Source of the DNA: Lysobacterales bacterium
GTDB lineage: Bacteria; Pseudomonadota; Gammaproteobacteria; Xanthomonadales; Ahniellaceae
Assembly: GCA_016703225.1 (NCBI GenBank)
Contig: JADJCM010000001.1
Span: 310,001-374,000 of the forward strand
Length of the DNA stretch: 64,000 nucleotides
Direction of reading: 5' to 3'
Shown here: piece by piece, positions 53,398 to 63,600 of the stretch
How positions within the stretch are numbered: position 1 is the first letter of the stretch
How the letters are laid out: the number at the start of each line of letters is the position of its first letter
Position numbers and translations under genes: made by a program
The notes under the pieces: model-generated
Seen by the model: the letters and a program-made list of their open reading frames with translations, nothing else
Told to the model about the DNA's origin: nothing
Databases searched by the model: none

Positions 53398-53652
53398 ATG
53401 TCGCCCCCCGAGTCCAACGAGACCAGCCGCGTCGCCGAGTTCGAGCAGTCGCTCGACGAACTCGAACAACTGGTCGCGCGCATGGAGAAGGGTGACCTGC
53501 TGCTGGACGAATCGCTCAGCGCGTTCGAGCGCGGCGTCGGCCTGTACCGACAATGCCGCAGTGCGCTCGACCAAGCGGAACTGCGCGTGCGCCAGATCAT
53601 CGACCCGAACGACCTCGATGGCGCACCGCGCTTCGACCCCGACACGCCGTGA
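53398..53652 (+). CDS. xseB: exodeoxyribonuclease VII small subunit
   Basis: 84 residues with the family core FEQSLDELEQLVARMEKGDLLLDESLSAFERGVGLYRQCRSALDQAELRV. Partners the XseA large subunit, which is not in this window, in degrading single-stranded DNA. The last 35 bases overlap ispA, the usual gene order. Confidence 0.93.
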   Translation: MSPPESNETSRVAEFEQSLDELEQLVARMEKGDLLLDESLSAFERGVGLYRQCRSALDQAELRVRQIIDPNDLDGAPRFDPDTP

Positions 53653-54532
53653 GCTGACGCCGGCGCTGCTCGCACTCGCCGCACGCGCCGAATCCGTCCT
53701 CGAACGCGCGCTGCCGGCCGAAACCCAGGCGCCGCTCGGGCTGCATCGCGCGATGCGCTACAGCACCCTCGGCGGCGGCAAGCGGCTGCGTCCGTGCCTG
53801 GTCTATGGTGCAGCGCTGGCCTGCGGGGGCGCCCTCGACACCGCGGACACCAGCGCCGCCGCGGTCGAGATGATCCACGCCTACTCGCTGATCCACGACG
53901 ACCTGCCGGCGATGGACAACGACGATCTGCGCCGCGGCAAGCCGACCTGCCACATCGCCTTCGATGAGGCGACCGCGATCTTGGCCGGTGATGCGCTGCA
54001 GGCACTGGCCTTCGAACTGCTGGCCCGCGAGCCGACGGACGATGCCACGGCCCGGGTCGAAATGCTGCACGCGCTCGCCGTCGCATGCGGCTCGCAAGGC
54101 ATGGCCGGCGGCCAGGCCTTCGATCTCGATGGCGTCGGGAGGCGGCTCGACCGCGGCGAGCTCGAACGCATGCACGCGCACAAGACCGGCGCGCTGATCC
54201 GCGCCTCGGTGCAGCTCGGCGCTCTCGCCGCCGGCGAACGCGACGCGACGCGCATCGCGGCAATGTTGCGCTACGGCCACGCGGTCGGGCTGGCCTTCCA
54301 GATCCGCGACGACATCCTCGACATCGAGGGCGAGACCCACATCATCGGCAAGCCGCAAGGCTCGGACGCGGCACAGAACAAGCCCACTTACCCGGCGATC
54401 CTCGGCCTGACCGAGTCACGCGCGCTGGCCGGGCAGCTGCGTGCACAAGCGATCTCCGCCCTCGCCGGCTTCGACGAACGCGCCGTGCACCTGCGCGATC
54501 TGGCCTGCTATTCCGTGGATCGGATGAGCTGA
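53618..54532 (+). CDS. ispA: farnesyl diphosphate synthase family polyprenyl synthetase
   Basis: 304 residues. The first Asp-rich motif is DDLPAMDND in LIHDDLPAMDNDDLRRGKPTCH, the second DDILDIEG; GGGKRLRPCLVYGA and GSQGMAGGQAFDLDG also match. It makes farnesyl diphosphate from IPP and DMAPP/GPP. The start at 53618 overlaps xseB in another frame, and no better start exists before family homology begins. Confidence 0.93.
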   Translation: MAHRASTPTRRELTPALLALAARAESVLERALPAETQAPLGLHRAMRYSTLGGGKRLRPCLVYGAALACGGALDTADTSAAAVEMIHAYSLIHDDLPAMDNDDLRRGKPTCHIAFDEATAILAGDALQALAFELLAREPTDDATARVEMLHALAVACGSQGMAGGQAFDLDGVGRRLDRGELERMHAHKTGALIRASVQLGALAAGERDATRIAAMLRYGHAVGLAFQIRDDILDIEGETHIIGKPQGSDAAQNKPTYPAILGLTESRALAGQLRAQAISALAGFDERAVHLRDLACYSVDRMS

Positions 54533-54659
54533 GGACTGGCGAGACCGTGGCTGGAGATTGACTGCGGGCCGCGGCTGGTGGCAGCGCGCACCGATCCAGT
54601 GATCACCGAACCATGAAACCCCATCCTGCATCGCGATTCTTGATTTCTACGCGAAGCCG

Positions 54660-55664
54660 TCATGGCGGCGCCAGCATCGCCGTCGCGATCGCGAAATAGA
54701 TCAGCAGCGACAGCAGGTCCTGGATCACGGTGGCGAGCGGGCCGGCGGCGAAGGCGGGATCGACGTGCAGGCGGTGCAGCGTGACCGGCAATGCGAGCGC
54801 GACCACGGTCGCGACCGAACAGGCGGCGAACAGTGACAGCGCGACGATGGTGGCCAGGGTCGCTTCGTGCCAGACCAGACGTACCAGGACGTAGGCGACG
54901 ATCGCGGTCGCCGCGCCGATGACGACACCGGTCACCGCCTCGCGCGCCACCATCTGCCGCACCGGAATGCCGAGCGACAGCCCGCGCACGACCACGGTCT
55001 CGGTCTGGGTGCCGACGGCATCGGCGAAGTAGACGATGCCGGGCACGAAGGCCGCGAGCAGCACCAGAGACGCCAGCGTGTGTTCGTAGCGACCGACGAT
55101 GCCGGCCGCAAGCAGCGCACCGAGCAGGCCGATGAACAGCCACGGCAGCCGATGCCACAGGCGTTGCGGCAGCGCTTCGACGGTGGCATGGCGTGCCTGT
55201 TCGGCACTCTTGTTGAAACCGCCGAGGCGCGACAGATCCTCGTCGTGTTCGGCGAGCATCGCGTGCAGCAGGCGCTGCGGCGGAATCAACCCGAGACAAC
55301 GACCGTCGTCATCGACCACGACCAGGGCCGACTCGCCATGCTGCACCGCCTTCCAGGTCGCGTGCTCGCGGTCGATGCCATGCGCGACCCGCGGCGGATC
55401 GGCGTCCATGATCGCGTCGACACGGGTCGTGTCGGCCACGCTGACCACGTCTTCGATCTGCAGCAAGCCGACCAGCACACGCGTGTCGCGCGCGACCACC
55501 GGGATGTCCGATACGCAGGCGTAGCGCCGCTGCGCCAGCCGCGCGCGCAGTTGCACCACGGTCTCGTCCGGGAATGCCAGCGGCACGTCATTGGTCGCCA
55601 GCGACGCCGCCGACTCGAACAAGGCGTCGCTGCCGATCGGGGTCTTCGGGATCGCTGCATTCAT
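54660..55664 (-). CDS. MgtE-family Mg2+ transporter lacking the N domain
   Basis: 334 residues. Two CBS-domain halves (about 20-150, IPVVARDTRVLVGLLQIEDVVSV and ALVVVDDDGRCLGLIPPQRLL) precede five predicted membrane helices (about 170-334). MgtE pore-region traits are visible in AAFVPGIVYFADAVGTQTETVVVRGLSLG. The MgtE superhelical N domain, normally about 130 residues before the CBS pair, is absent. The protein is intact from a normal start, so this is a short family form rather than a broken gene. Magnesium gating may therefore rely on CBS alone. Confidence 0.82.
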   Translation of the reverse strand: MNAAIPKTPIGSDALFESAASLATNDVPLAFPDETVVQLRARLAQRRYACVSDIPVVARDTRVLVGLLQIEDVVSVADTTRVDAIMDADPPRVAHGIDREHATWKAVQHGESALVVVDDDGRCLGLIPPQRLLHAMLAEHDEDLSRLGGFNKSAEQARHATVEALPQRLWHRLPWLFIGLLGALLAAGIVGRYEHTLASLVLLAAFVPGIVYFADAVGTQTETVVVRGLSLGIPVRQMVAREAVTGVVIGAATAIVAYVLVRLVWHEATLATIVALSLFAACSVATVVALALPVTLHRLHVDPAFAAGPLATVIQDLLSLLIYFAIATAMLAPP

Positions 55665-55735
55665 GGCGGCTCCATTTGGCCTGCGACCGGATCATGCATG
55701 ATTTGCGGCAAGCAATCGCGCCGTGGCCGGCGCTC

Positions 55736-57667
55736 CTACATGGGCGCGGTGTCGGCGTGTCCGGTGGCGAAGAACGCCTGCACGTCGGCGAGCTCGCGCG
55801 TGCGCGGCATCGGCGGCAGGCTGGCAATGAAGGTGCGGCCGTAGCCCTGGGTGACCAGGCGCGGATCGCCGAACATCAGCACGCCGCGATCGGTCACGTC
55901 GCGGATCAGGCGCCCGGCGCCTTGCTTGAGCGCGATCGCGGTGGCCGGAATCTGCAGCTCGGCAAACGGATTGCCGCCCTGCTCGCGCAACGTGCGGATG
56001 CGCGCGTCCAGCACCGGGTCGTCCGGCGGCGCGAATGGCAGCTTGTCGATCACGACCACGCTGAGCGCATCGCCGCGCACATCGACCCCTTCCCAGAAAC
56101 TCGCAGCGCCGAGCAGCACGCCGTTGCCGGAGTCGCGGAAGCCTTCGAGCAGGGCCGAGCGCGGCGCCGTGCCCTGCACGAACAGCGGGAAGCGCGACGT
56201 CGCCAGCAACTCCGCCGCCTGGCGCAGCGCGCGGTGCGTGGTGAACAACAGGAACGCGCGCCCGTTCGAGGCTTCGAGCACTGGCATCACCCGTTCGATC
56301 AGGGCGTGGGTGTGTTCCGGCGAGTTCGGCGCCGGCAGTCCCTTGGGCAGGTACATCAGGCCCTGGGTGGCGTAGTCAAACGGGCTCGGCAGCGCCAGCG
56401 TGCGCGGCTCGCTCAGACCCATCTGCGCCAGGTAGTGATCGAACTTGCCGGCCACGGTCAGCGTCGCCGAGGTGAAGATCCACGCCGCCTTCAGGCGTTC
56501 GCGGAACTCGCGCAGCGGCTCGGAGGCATCGAGCGGGGTCGCGGTGACGCTCAGGTGGCGCTCGCTGGTTTCGTACCAGAGCACGTGCCCGCTCGGCTCC
56601 GGATCGCGCCACAGCGACAGCTGCTGCGCCAGCGCGCCGGCGCGCTCGGCGCAGGCGGCGAGGCCTTCGCTGGCTTCGGCCAGCAGATCGAGCGCGGCGC
56701 TGAGTTCTTCGAGCGCTGCGGCGACCACCGCGATCGCTTCCTGCACCGCGGGCTTGTCGCGCAACGGTGGCCAGGCGCCGCGCGCAGCTTCGCCGTGCAC
56801 GGCCAGTCGCAGCTTCTTGATCTGGTCTTCGACCGCAGGCGCCACGCGTACCATCGACGCGCGCGCTCCGGGCACGTCGCCGGACTCGCGCAGCGCGTCT
56901 TGGGCCAGGTCCGCGAGTTGGCGCGTGCCGAGCGAGTCGCCGAAGAACTGACCGGCGAGATCGGGCAACTGATGCGCCTCATCGACGATGAACAGATGGG
57001 CACCGGGCAGGATTTCGCCGAAGCCTTCGTGGCGGATGGCGAGATCGGCAAACAGCAGATGGTGGTTGACCACAATCAGGTCGGCGTCCTGCGCGGTGCG
57101 CCGCGCCTTGACCACGAAGCAGTCGTTGAAGAACGCGCACTCGGCACCCAGGCAGTTTTCACTGGTCGAGGTCACGCGCGGCAGGATCATGGCGTCGTCG
57201 GCGAGCCCGCTGCATTCGCCCAGATCGCCGGACTGCGTGCGCGCAGCGAAATCCAGCACCACGTTCAACTCGGCGACCATGGCGCGATTCGAAAACTGGC
57301 CCTCGTGCTTGGCCTTGTCGAGCCGGTACCAGCAGACGTAGTTGGCGCGCCCCTTGAGCAGTGCGGTCTTCACCGGCACGCCGAGCGCCTTGTGCACGCG
57401 TGGCAGGTCGCGATGGAACAACTGGTCCTGCAACGCCTTGGTGCCGGTCGAGAGGATCACGCGCTGGCCGCTCTGGATCGCCGGCACCAGGTAGGCGAAG
57501 GTCTTGCCGGTGCCGGTGCCGGCTTCGACCACCAGTTCGCCGCCGCCAGCGATGGTCGCCGCGACGGCGTCTGCCATTTCCTGCTGCACCGGGCGCGGCG
57601 TGAAGCCGTCGATGGCGAGCGCCAGCGCGCCGCCTTCGGCCAGTGGAGCGGCGGCGCGCGCGGCCAT
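55736..57667 (-). CDS. DinG/YoaA-family iron-sulfur DNA helicase
   Basis: 643 residues, XPD-like superfamily 2. Walker A EAGTGTGKT at about 48-56 and DEAH box DEAHQLPD near residue 215. The four-cysteine 4Fe-4S pocket lies between them (CWYRL, GECSGL, ENCLGAECAFFNDC). LGAASFWEGVDVRGDALSVVVIDKLPF and QGAGRLIRDVTDRGV are late helicase motifs. Length and motifs favour YoaA, which acts with the polymerase III chi subunit on damaged forks in E. coli. The ATG at 57667 lies 2 bases after the stop of the TPR lipoprotein gene. Confidence 0.9.
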   Translation of the reverse strand: MAARAAAPLAEGGALALAIDGFTPRPVQQEMADAVAATIAGGGELVVEAGTGTGKTFAYLVPAIQSGQRVILSTGTKALQDQLFHRDLPRVHKALGVPVKTALLKGRANYVCWYRLDKAKHEGQFSNRAMVAELNVVLDFAARTQSGDLGECSGLADDAMILPRVTSTSENCLGAECAFFNDCFVVKARRTAQDADLIVVNHHLLFADLAIRHEGFGEILPGAHLFIVDEAHQLPDLAGQFFGDSLGTRQLADLAQDALRESGDVPGARASMVRVAPAVEDQIKKLRLAVHGEAARGAWPPLRDKPAVQEAIAVVAAALEELSAALDLLAEASEGLAACAERAGALAQQLSLWRDPEPSGHVLWYETSERHLSVTATPLDASEPLREFRERLKAAWIFTSATLTVAGKFDHYLAQMGLSEPRTLALPSPFDYATQGLMYLPKGLPAPNSPEHTHALIERVMPVLEASNGRAFLLFTTHRALRQAAELLATSRFPLFVQGTAPRSALLEGFRDSGNGVLLGAASFWEGVDVRGDALSVVVIDKLPFAPPDDPVLDARIRTLREQGGNPFAELQIPATAIALKQGAGRLIRDVTDRGVLMFGDPRLVTQGYGRTFIASLPPMPRTRELADVQAFFATGHADTAPM

Positions 57668-57669
57668 CG

Positions 57670-58200
57670 TTACATCCGGATCGGTGCCGGCACCGGGCAG
57701 GCGGCGGCACGGGTGCGCGCGGCCGCGGCACCGGCGCTGTCCTTCGCCTCCTGGCGCGCCGCCGCAACGGTCAGCCAGTTGCGCACACACAGGCCGCCGA
57801 GCTTGGGCCCGATCGCCTCGGACTTCTGCGCATGCGCGATCGCATCGGCGAAGCGGCGCTCGGCCAGCGCGATCTCGGCGCGCCACTGCCACAGCGCCGG
57901 GTCCTCGGGCGTGATCGCCAGCGCGGCATCAAGCGTGGCCTCGGCCTGGTCGAACTGCTTCGCAGCCTCGGCCGCCTGCGCCTTGGACCGCAGATCGGCG
58001 ACTGCGGCTTCCTGCAGCGGGATCACTTCGATGTGCGAGGGCAGCTTGCCCGCCTCGGCGCGGATTTCGGCGACCCAGTCGCGCGCCGCCGGCGGCGGCG
58101 CTTTCGCAACCGGCTTCGGCGGCGGCGTGGTGGCGCAAGCGGCAAGCAGCAGCAAGGCCACGAGGGCGGGCGCACGGCGGAGTTCAGGGCACATCGTCAT
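57670..58200 (-). CDS. TPR-type lipoprotein
   Basis: About 176 residues. A signal peptide ends VALLLLAAC, lipidation on that Cys, followed by a Pro/Ala/Lys linker. One to two TPR-like helical pairs follow (AKQFDQAEATLDAALAITPEDPALWQWRAEIALAERRFADAIAHAQKSEAI). The start is uncertain: ATGs at 58215, 58200 and 58194 are all in frame. I favour the middle one, which overlaps the PBP1b stop. Adjacent to PBP1b, it may be an outer-membrane activator in the spirit of LpoB, but it is not homologous by eye. Confidence 0.72.
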   Translation of the reverse strand: MTMCPELRRAPALVALLLLAACATTPPPKPVAKAPPPAARDWVAEIRAEAGKLPSHIEVIPLQEAAVADLRSKAQAAEAAKQFDQAEATLDAALAITPEDPALWQWRAEIALAERRFADAIAHAQKSEAIGPKLGGLCVRNWLTVAAARQEAKDSAGAAAARTRAAACPVPAPIRM

Positions 58201-60520
58201 CGTTCCAGGGTTCATTCACGGACGGCGGGTCGCGATCGGTGAATCGATTGCGAAACCAGTCGTCCAGGGTCCAGCGGTCGCAGTCCATGTATTCGGTCGG
58301 CTCGAAGCCGCGGATGAAGGGCAGCGCACGCGCGCCTTCGCATTCGGCATTGGTCGCGCGTTGCGTCTGCGGGTCGATCCAGCGCACCACCGGATTGTGC
58401 CCGAGGTCGAGCTGCAGCGGCTCGCTCGGCAGTTTCTCGAACAGCGCCGCCCACAGCCGCATCGCACCGGTGGCGCCGTACAGTCCGGCGCGCTTGTTGT
58501 CGTCGCGACCGAGCCAGACCACCGCCAGGTGACCACCGGTGAAGCCGGCATACCAGGAGTCGCGCAGGTCATCGGAGGTGCCAGTCTTGCCGGCGACATG
58601 GAGATGGCCAAGACCCAGCCCGACCAGCGCCGCGCCGGTGCCGCTGCGACTGCCTTCCTGCATCGCGTAGCTGACCAGGCGCGCCGCTTCCACCAGCTCG
58701 CCGGCGCCTTGCGGCGCGCGGTAACGCGAGACGGCGCGACCGTTGCGGTCGATCACCGCGGTGACCGAGGACAGCGGCAGCAGGTGCCCGTCGGCAGCCA
58801 GGTACTGGTAGGCCTGCGCCACCTGCAGCGGTGTCAACTCGGTGGCGCCAAGCAGCAGCGAGGGATGCGGCGAGACATCGGCGCCCGGGATCAGCGCTTC
58901 GAGCAGGCGCTCGACTTTGGGCACGCCGAGATCGAGACCGAGGCGCACCGTCGCCAGATTGTAGGAACGCGCGAGCGCGTCGATCAGCGCCACCTCGCCG
59001 TGTTCGAGGTTGTCCGAATTGCGCGGTTGCCAAGTCTGGCCGCTGCGCTGGCGCAGCGCGATCGCGGTGTCCGAGAGCGGGCTCATCAGCGACCAGCGCT
59101 CCGGCTGCGCCAGTGCCACCAGATAGACGAAGGGCTTGACCAGCGACCCGATCGGCCGCGCTGCCATCGCCGCACGATTGAAGCCGAGCTGTTGCGTGTC
59201 GCGGCCGCCGACCACGGCTTCGATGGCGCCCGTGGCGGCGCGTGTCACCACCATCGCCGCCTGCAGCCCGCTGGCGTCCTTGGCCAGCGTCTTGATCTTC
59301 TCGGCCACCGCGCGCTCGGCATATTGCTGGGTCGAAGGCGCCAGCGTGGTGTGGATGGCCAGGCCTTCGCTCGCGAGCGCAGCGGCGTCGTAGTCGCGCG
59401 CGATCTGCGCCTGCACCAGTTCGATGAAGCCCGGATAGCGGTTGCGCGCGATCGCGCCGCTCGCGGTCACGTTCAGCGCGAACCGCTGCTGGCCCTTGAC
59501 CTCGAGTTCGCTGAGCAGGCCGGCCTGGTGCATCTCGCGCAACACCAGGTTGCGGCGTTTGAGCGCGTTCGCCGGCGCGCGCCGCGGGTCGAACAGCGAC
59601 GGCCCCTGGATCATGCCGACCAGCAGCGCCATTTCGTGCGGTGCCAGCGTCTCCAGTTCGCGCCCGAAGTAGAACTCGGCTGCGGCACCGACGCCGTGCA
59701 CCGACTGCGAACCGTGTTGCCCGAGATAGACGTCGTTCAAATACGCTTCAAGGATCGCCTGCTTGCCAAAGCGCGCCTCGATCAGCAGTGCCAGGCAGAT
59801 TTCGTTGAACTTGCGCACGAACTTCTTGCGCCGGTCGAGAAACTGGTTGCGCACCAGTTGCTGGGTCAGGGTCGAGCCGCCCTGCGACAGCTCGCCCGAC
59901 TTCACGTTGACGAAGATCGCGCGCGCCATGCCCCAGGGGTCGATGCCGTGGTGGCTGGCGAAGTCCTTGTCCTCGACCGCGAGCAGGCTGCGCAGGAACA
60001 GCGGCGGCACCTCGCCCAGCTTGACCAGGCGCCGCTCCTGGCGCGCCTTACCGTACAAGGTGGCGATGCGCGCCGGATCGATCTGAACGACTTCGAGCGC
60101 GCGCTTGCCCGCAACGTCTTCGAGCTTGCCCACGCGCCCGTCGGCGAGCGCGACGCGGATGCGGCGCGACGGCTGCGCACCGCCGCCGTCGACGAAGGCG
60201 CGGGTCTGGATCAGGAAGCGGGCGCCATCGCGCGCATAGCTGCCGGGCTGCAATGCATCGGTGCTTTCGCTGTAGCGCGCAGCCTGCAATTCCAGCAGCA
60301 GGGTCTCGGCATCCATGGCGCGGCCCGGACGCAACTCCAGCGCACGCGCGTAGACGCGGCTCGGGGTGTCGAAGCGCAAGCCATCGAAACCGGCACGCAC
60401 CAGGCGGTCGAGGTACCACAGGTAGGGACCGAGGAATCCGATCGCGAGGCCAAGCCCAAGCCAGATCGGCACCCGGAACCAGCGGTAGAACCGGCGCGAC
60501 AGATCGAGGAAACGAGCCAA
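58184..60520 (-). CDS. mrcB: bifunctional penicillin-binding protein 1B
   Basis: 778 residues. One N-terminal membrane helix (about 15-35, WLGLGLAIGFLGPYLWYL), a UvrB-like UB2H region, then GT51 transglycosylase motifs EDKDFASHHGID, GGSTLTQQLVRN and AYLNDVYLG. The transpeptidase domain has the active serine in GSLVKPF, SYN in RSYNLATVRLG and KTGTS in GKTGTSDD. It polymerises and cross-links peptidoglycan. No ATG exists in frame near the expected N-terminus. I use TTG at 60520 as start, without a strong ribosome site, so the first residues are uncertain. Confidence 0.9.
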   Translation of the reverse strand: MARFLDLSRRFYRWFRVPIWLGLGLAIGFLGPYLWYLDRLVRAGFDGLRFDTPSRVYARALELRPGRAMDAETLLLELQAARYSESTDALQPGSYARDGARFLIQTRAFVDGGGAQPSRRIRVALADGRVGKLEDVAGKRALEVVQIDPARIATLYGKARQERRLVKLGEVPPLFLRSLLAVEDKDFASHHGIDPWGMARAIFVNVKSGELSQGGSTLTQQLVRNQFLDRRKKFVRKFNEICLALLIEARFGKQAILEAYLNDVYLGQHGSQSVHGVGAAAEFYFGRELETLAPHEMALLVGMIQGPSLFDPRRAPANALKRRNLVLREMHQAGLLSELEVKGQQRFALNVTASGAIARNRYPGFIELVQAQIARDYDAAALASEGLAIHTTLAPSTQQYAERAVAEKIKTLAKDASGLQAAMVVTRAATGAIEAVVGGRDTQQLGFNRAAMAARPIGSLVKPFVYLVALAQPERWSLMSPLSDTAIALRQRSGQTWQPRNSDNLEHGEVALIDALARSYNLATVRLGLDLGVPKVERLLEALIPGADVSPHPSLLLGATELTPLQVAQAYQYLAADGHLLPLSSVTAVIDRNGRAVSRYRAPQGAGELVEAARLVSYAMQEGSRSGTGAALVGLGLGHLHVAGKTGTSDDLRDSWYAGFTGGHLAVVWLGRDDNKRAGLYGATGAMRLWAALFEKLPSEPLQLDLGHNPVVRWIDPQTQRATNAECEGARALPFIRGFEPTEYMDCDRWTLDDWFRNRFTDRDPPSVNEPWNDDDVP

Positions 60521-60600
60521 GTGGATACCGGGTGGACAGGGGCGCGCCAGTCTAACGGAGCGGTTTTCGTGCTCGCATGGCGGCCCGCGGGCGATTCCGC

Positions 60601-60606
60601 GATAAT
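60601..60606 (+). promoter_or_regulatory. candidate -10 box for the large glycosyltransferase gene
   Basis: GATAAT, 43 bases before the GTG at 60649 (25 before the alternative GTG at 60631), in the divergent gap with mrcB. Confidence 0.33.
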
Positions 60607-60648
60607 TCAGCCTCAGCGCACCATTCCAGAGTGCGCGGCGCCCATTCC

Positions 60649-63600
60649 GTGACCCCAGCCCGCCCGCTTTGCGTGGCCGTGCTTGGCCAGCCTGCAGAGG
60701 CCTGGCTCGGCAGCCTGCTCGCGCAACTTCCTCCCGACATCGAACTGGTCGTGCTCGACGCACAGGCCGCGGTCGCCGACACCTGCGATGCCGGACAGAC
60801 GACGCTGCGCATCGTCGCCAACGCACCGCTGCCGCCGTTCGCGATGCGGCGCCTGCTCGAAGCGGCGCGCGCCTGCGAAGCCTTCGATCTGATCGTCGCC
60901 GCCGATGTGGCCGAGCCGGCATTGAATCCACTGCCCGAGGCACAGGACTTTTCCGGCGATGCCATCGCGCTGGATGCCACGCTGTGGCTGCTCGGGAGCC
61001 GCTGCGTGCGCCCCTGCGATTCCGCCCACGCGACCCTGGCCTGGGTCGGACCCGAGGCCGCCGAACGCACCCGTCGCGGCCAGCCGCTGCGCAGCGGCGT
61101 GCTCGACAGCCTGTTCGTCGCTGCCGCCGGCGCCACGCTGCGTGGCGCCGTGGCGCCATCCGACCGTCGTCATGCGCGCGCCGAGACCGCACTCGCCGAG
61201 TTGCGCGCACGCATCGCGCAGGCGCCGTCGCTGCCAAGCTGCTGGCCCGGCATCGACGGCAAGCCGGTGCTGCTGCACGTGCTCCACGGCTGGGGCGGCG
61301 GCGTCGAACGCTTCGCGCGCGATCTCGCCGATGGTGACCGCCAGCGCAGCCACCTGGCGCTGGTTGCGCGTGGCCAATTCGGACGTCGCTGCTACGGCGA
61401 GGCGCTGGAACTGGTGCTGCTGCGCGACGATCACCTGCATCGGCTCGCCCGGCACGAACTGGCGGCGCCGATCGCCGACACCGCACTCGAACATGCGCAG
61501 TGGCGCGATGTGTTCTCGCAGGTCTGCGCCACCTTCGGCGTCAGCCAGGTGATCGTGTCCTCGCTGATCGGCCACGCGCTCGACGCGCTCGACAGCGGCC
61601 TGCCGACCGAGATCGTATGCCACGACTACTACCCGCTATGGCCAGTGCTGCATGCCGACTTCGGTGACGCCGACGCGCGCTTCGATGCCGGCGCGCTGGC
61701 CGACGCGTTGCGCCGCGCGCGCGACGCCGAGTTCCCGTTCGGCAACCGCGAACCGCGCCACTGGACGCTGCTGCGCCAGCGCTACATCGAACTGGTGCGG
61801 ACGCACTCCATCGCGCTGGTCGCACCCTCGCAGGGTGTGCGCGCGAACTGGCTGCGCATCGCGCCGGAACTCGCCACTTCACGCTTCGAGGTGATTGGCC
61901 ACGGCCTGTGCGGTTTCGCCGGGGGTGTGCTGCCGAAGCCGCCGCTGCGCGAGCGACTGCGGCTGGTCGTGCTCGGGCGCCTGAACGGGGGCAAGGGCCA
62001 GCACCTGCTGCGCGCCGCGCTCGACGCTGGGCTGCGCGAACATGCCGAGCTGTTCCTGGTCGGCTGCGGCCACACTGGCCACGAGTTCTTCGGCGAACGC
62101 GACGTGCACGTGCTGCTGGACTACGCGCGCGAAGAGCTGCCGCAGCTGCTCGCACGCATCGCGCCCGACGCGGCCTTGCTGCCGGCGACCGTGGCCGAGA
62201 GTTTCAGCTACACGCTGAGCGAACTGCGTGCGCTTGGCGTGCCGGTGATCGCCACCCGGCTCGGCGCCTTCGCCGAGCGCATCGAACACGAACGCGATGG
62301 CTTGCTGGTGGCGCCCGAGGCCGCAGCACTCGTCGCGCTGGCCGCCGAACTGCGCGACGACCCCGGTGCGCTGGCCGCGGTGCGCGAACACCTGGCCGCA
62401 GCGCCGGCGGCGGCCTCGATCGCCGACATGGCCAGCGCGCACCGCGCCCTGCTCGCACCCGGCAGCGGCACGACGCACTGGCGCGTTGCGCTGGAGTCGA
62501 CCAGCGCGACACTGGCCGCGCGTGCACTCGACGCCGAGCGCGAACGCGATGCACTGCGCCGCAGCGACACCGAGAAGGAACGCGAACTGCTTGCCCGCGC
62601 CGATTGGGCGCACGACATCGAGCGCCAGCGGCAGCGCGCGGCCGTGCAGCATGCGGCGGTCGCCAGCGAACTGCACGGCCAGATCACCAAGCTGCGCCAC
62701 GAATTCGAGGAACGCAGCGCGTGGGCGCTCGAGCTCAATGCCGAAACAACGCGACTCGGCAGCGAACTGGCCGCGGCGCATGATCGCAACGCGCAAGCAC
62801 AACAGGAGTGGTCGCAGGCCGCGGCGCATTTCCATCGCGAGATCGCGCGCCTCGAAGGCGATAAGTCGGAGCTGCTGAACAGCCTGAGCTGGCGTCTGAC
62901 CAAGCCGCTGCGCTTCGTGCGCCGCGGCCTCGGCAATGCCCGCGTGCGCCTCGGCTATCTGGCGCGACGCGCGCTCGGGCTGCCGCCGCGGCTGTTGCGC
63001 AGCCTGCGCACGCGCGGCCTCAAGGGCACGCTGGAGCGCGCCCGGAACATCGCTGGCGACGCCCCCGTGTTGCCGACCCCAGAACTGCTCGCGGCACCCG
63101 CAGCCGGCAGCAGTTTCGTCGCATTCGCGCTGCCGCGCGCACCGGCGCCGCGCGCCAGCATCATCATCCCGGTCTATAACAAGTGGTCCTACACCGAGGC
63201 CTGCCTGCGCTCGCTGGCCAAGGAAGCGCAACAGTCCGGCTTCGAGGTGATCGTGGTCGACGACGGCTCCGCGGACGAAACCGCGGAGCGACTGGCGCAG
63301 ATCGAGGGCATCATCGCGCATCGCAACGAGCGCAACCTCGGCTTCGTCGGTTCCTGCAATGCCGGCGCGGCACAGGCGCAGGGCGAGTACCTGGTGTTCC
63401 TGAACAACGACACCCAGGTCGCGCCGAACTGGCTCGACGCGCTGCTCGACACCTTCGATCGGCACCCGCGCGTCGGCCTCGCCGGCGCCAAGCTGGTGTA
63501 CCCGGACGGGCGCCTGCAGGAAGCCGGCGGCGTCGTCTTCAGCGACGGCTCGGGCTGGAACTACGGTCGCTTCGGCGACCCGCGCGATCCCGCCTACAAC

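Noticed and set aside
55574..60652. Plus-strand open frame of 1692 codons opposite helicase, lipoprotein and mrcB
   Set aside because: It runs antisense to three clearly recognised genes and across their boundaries; composition is typical of a GC-driven shadow.
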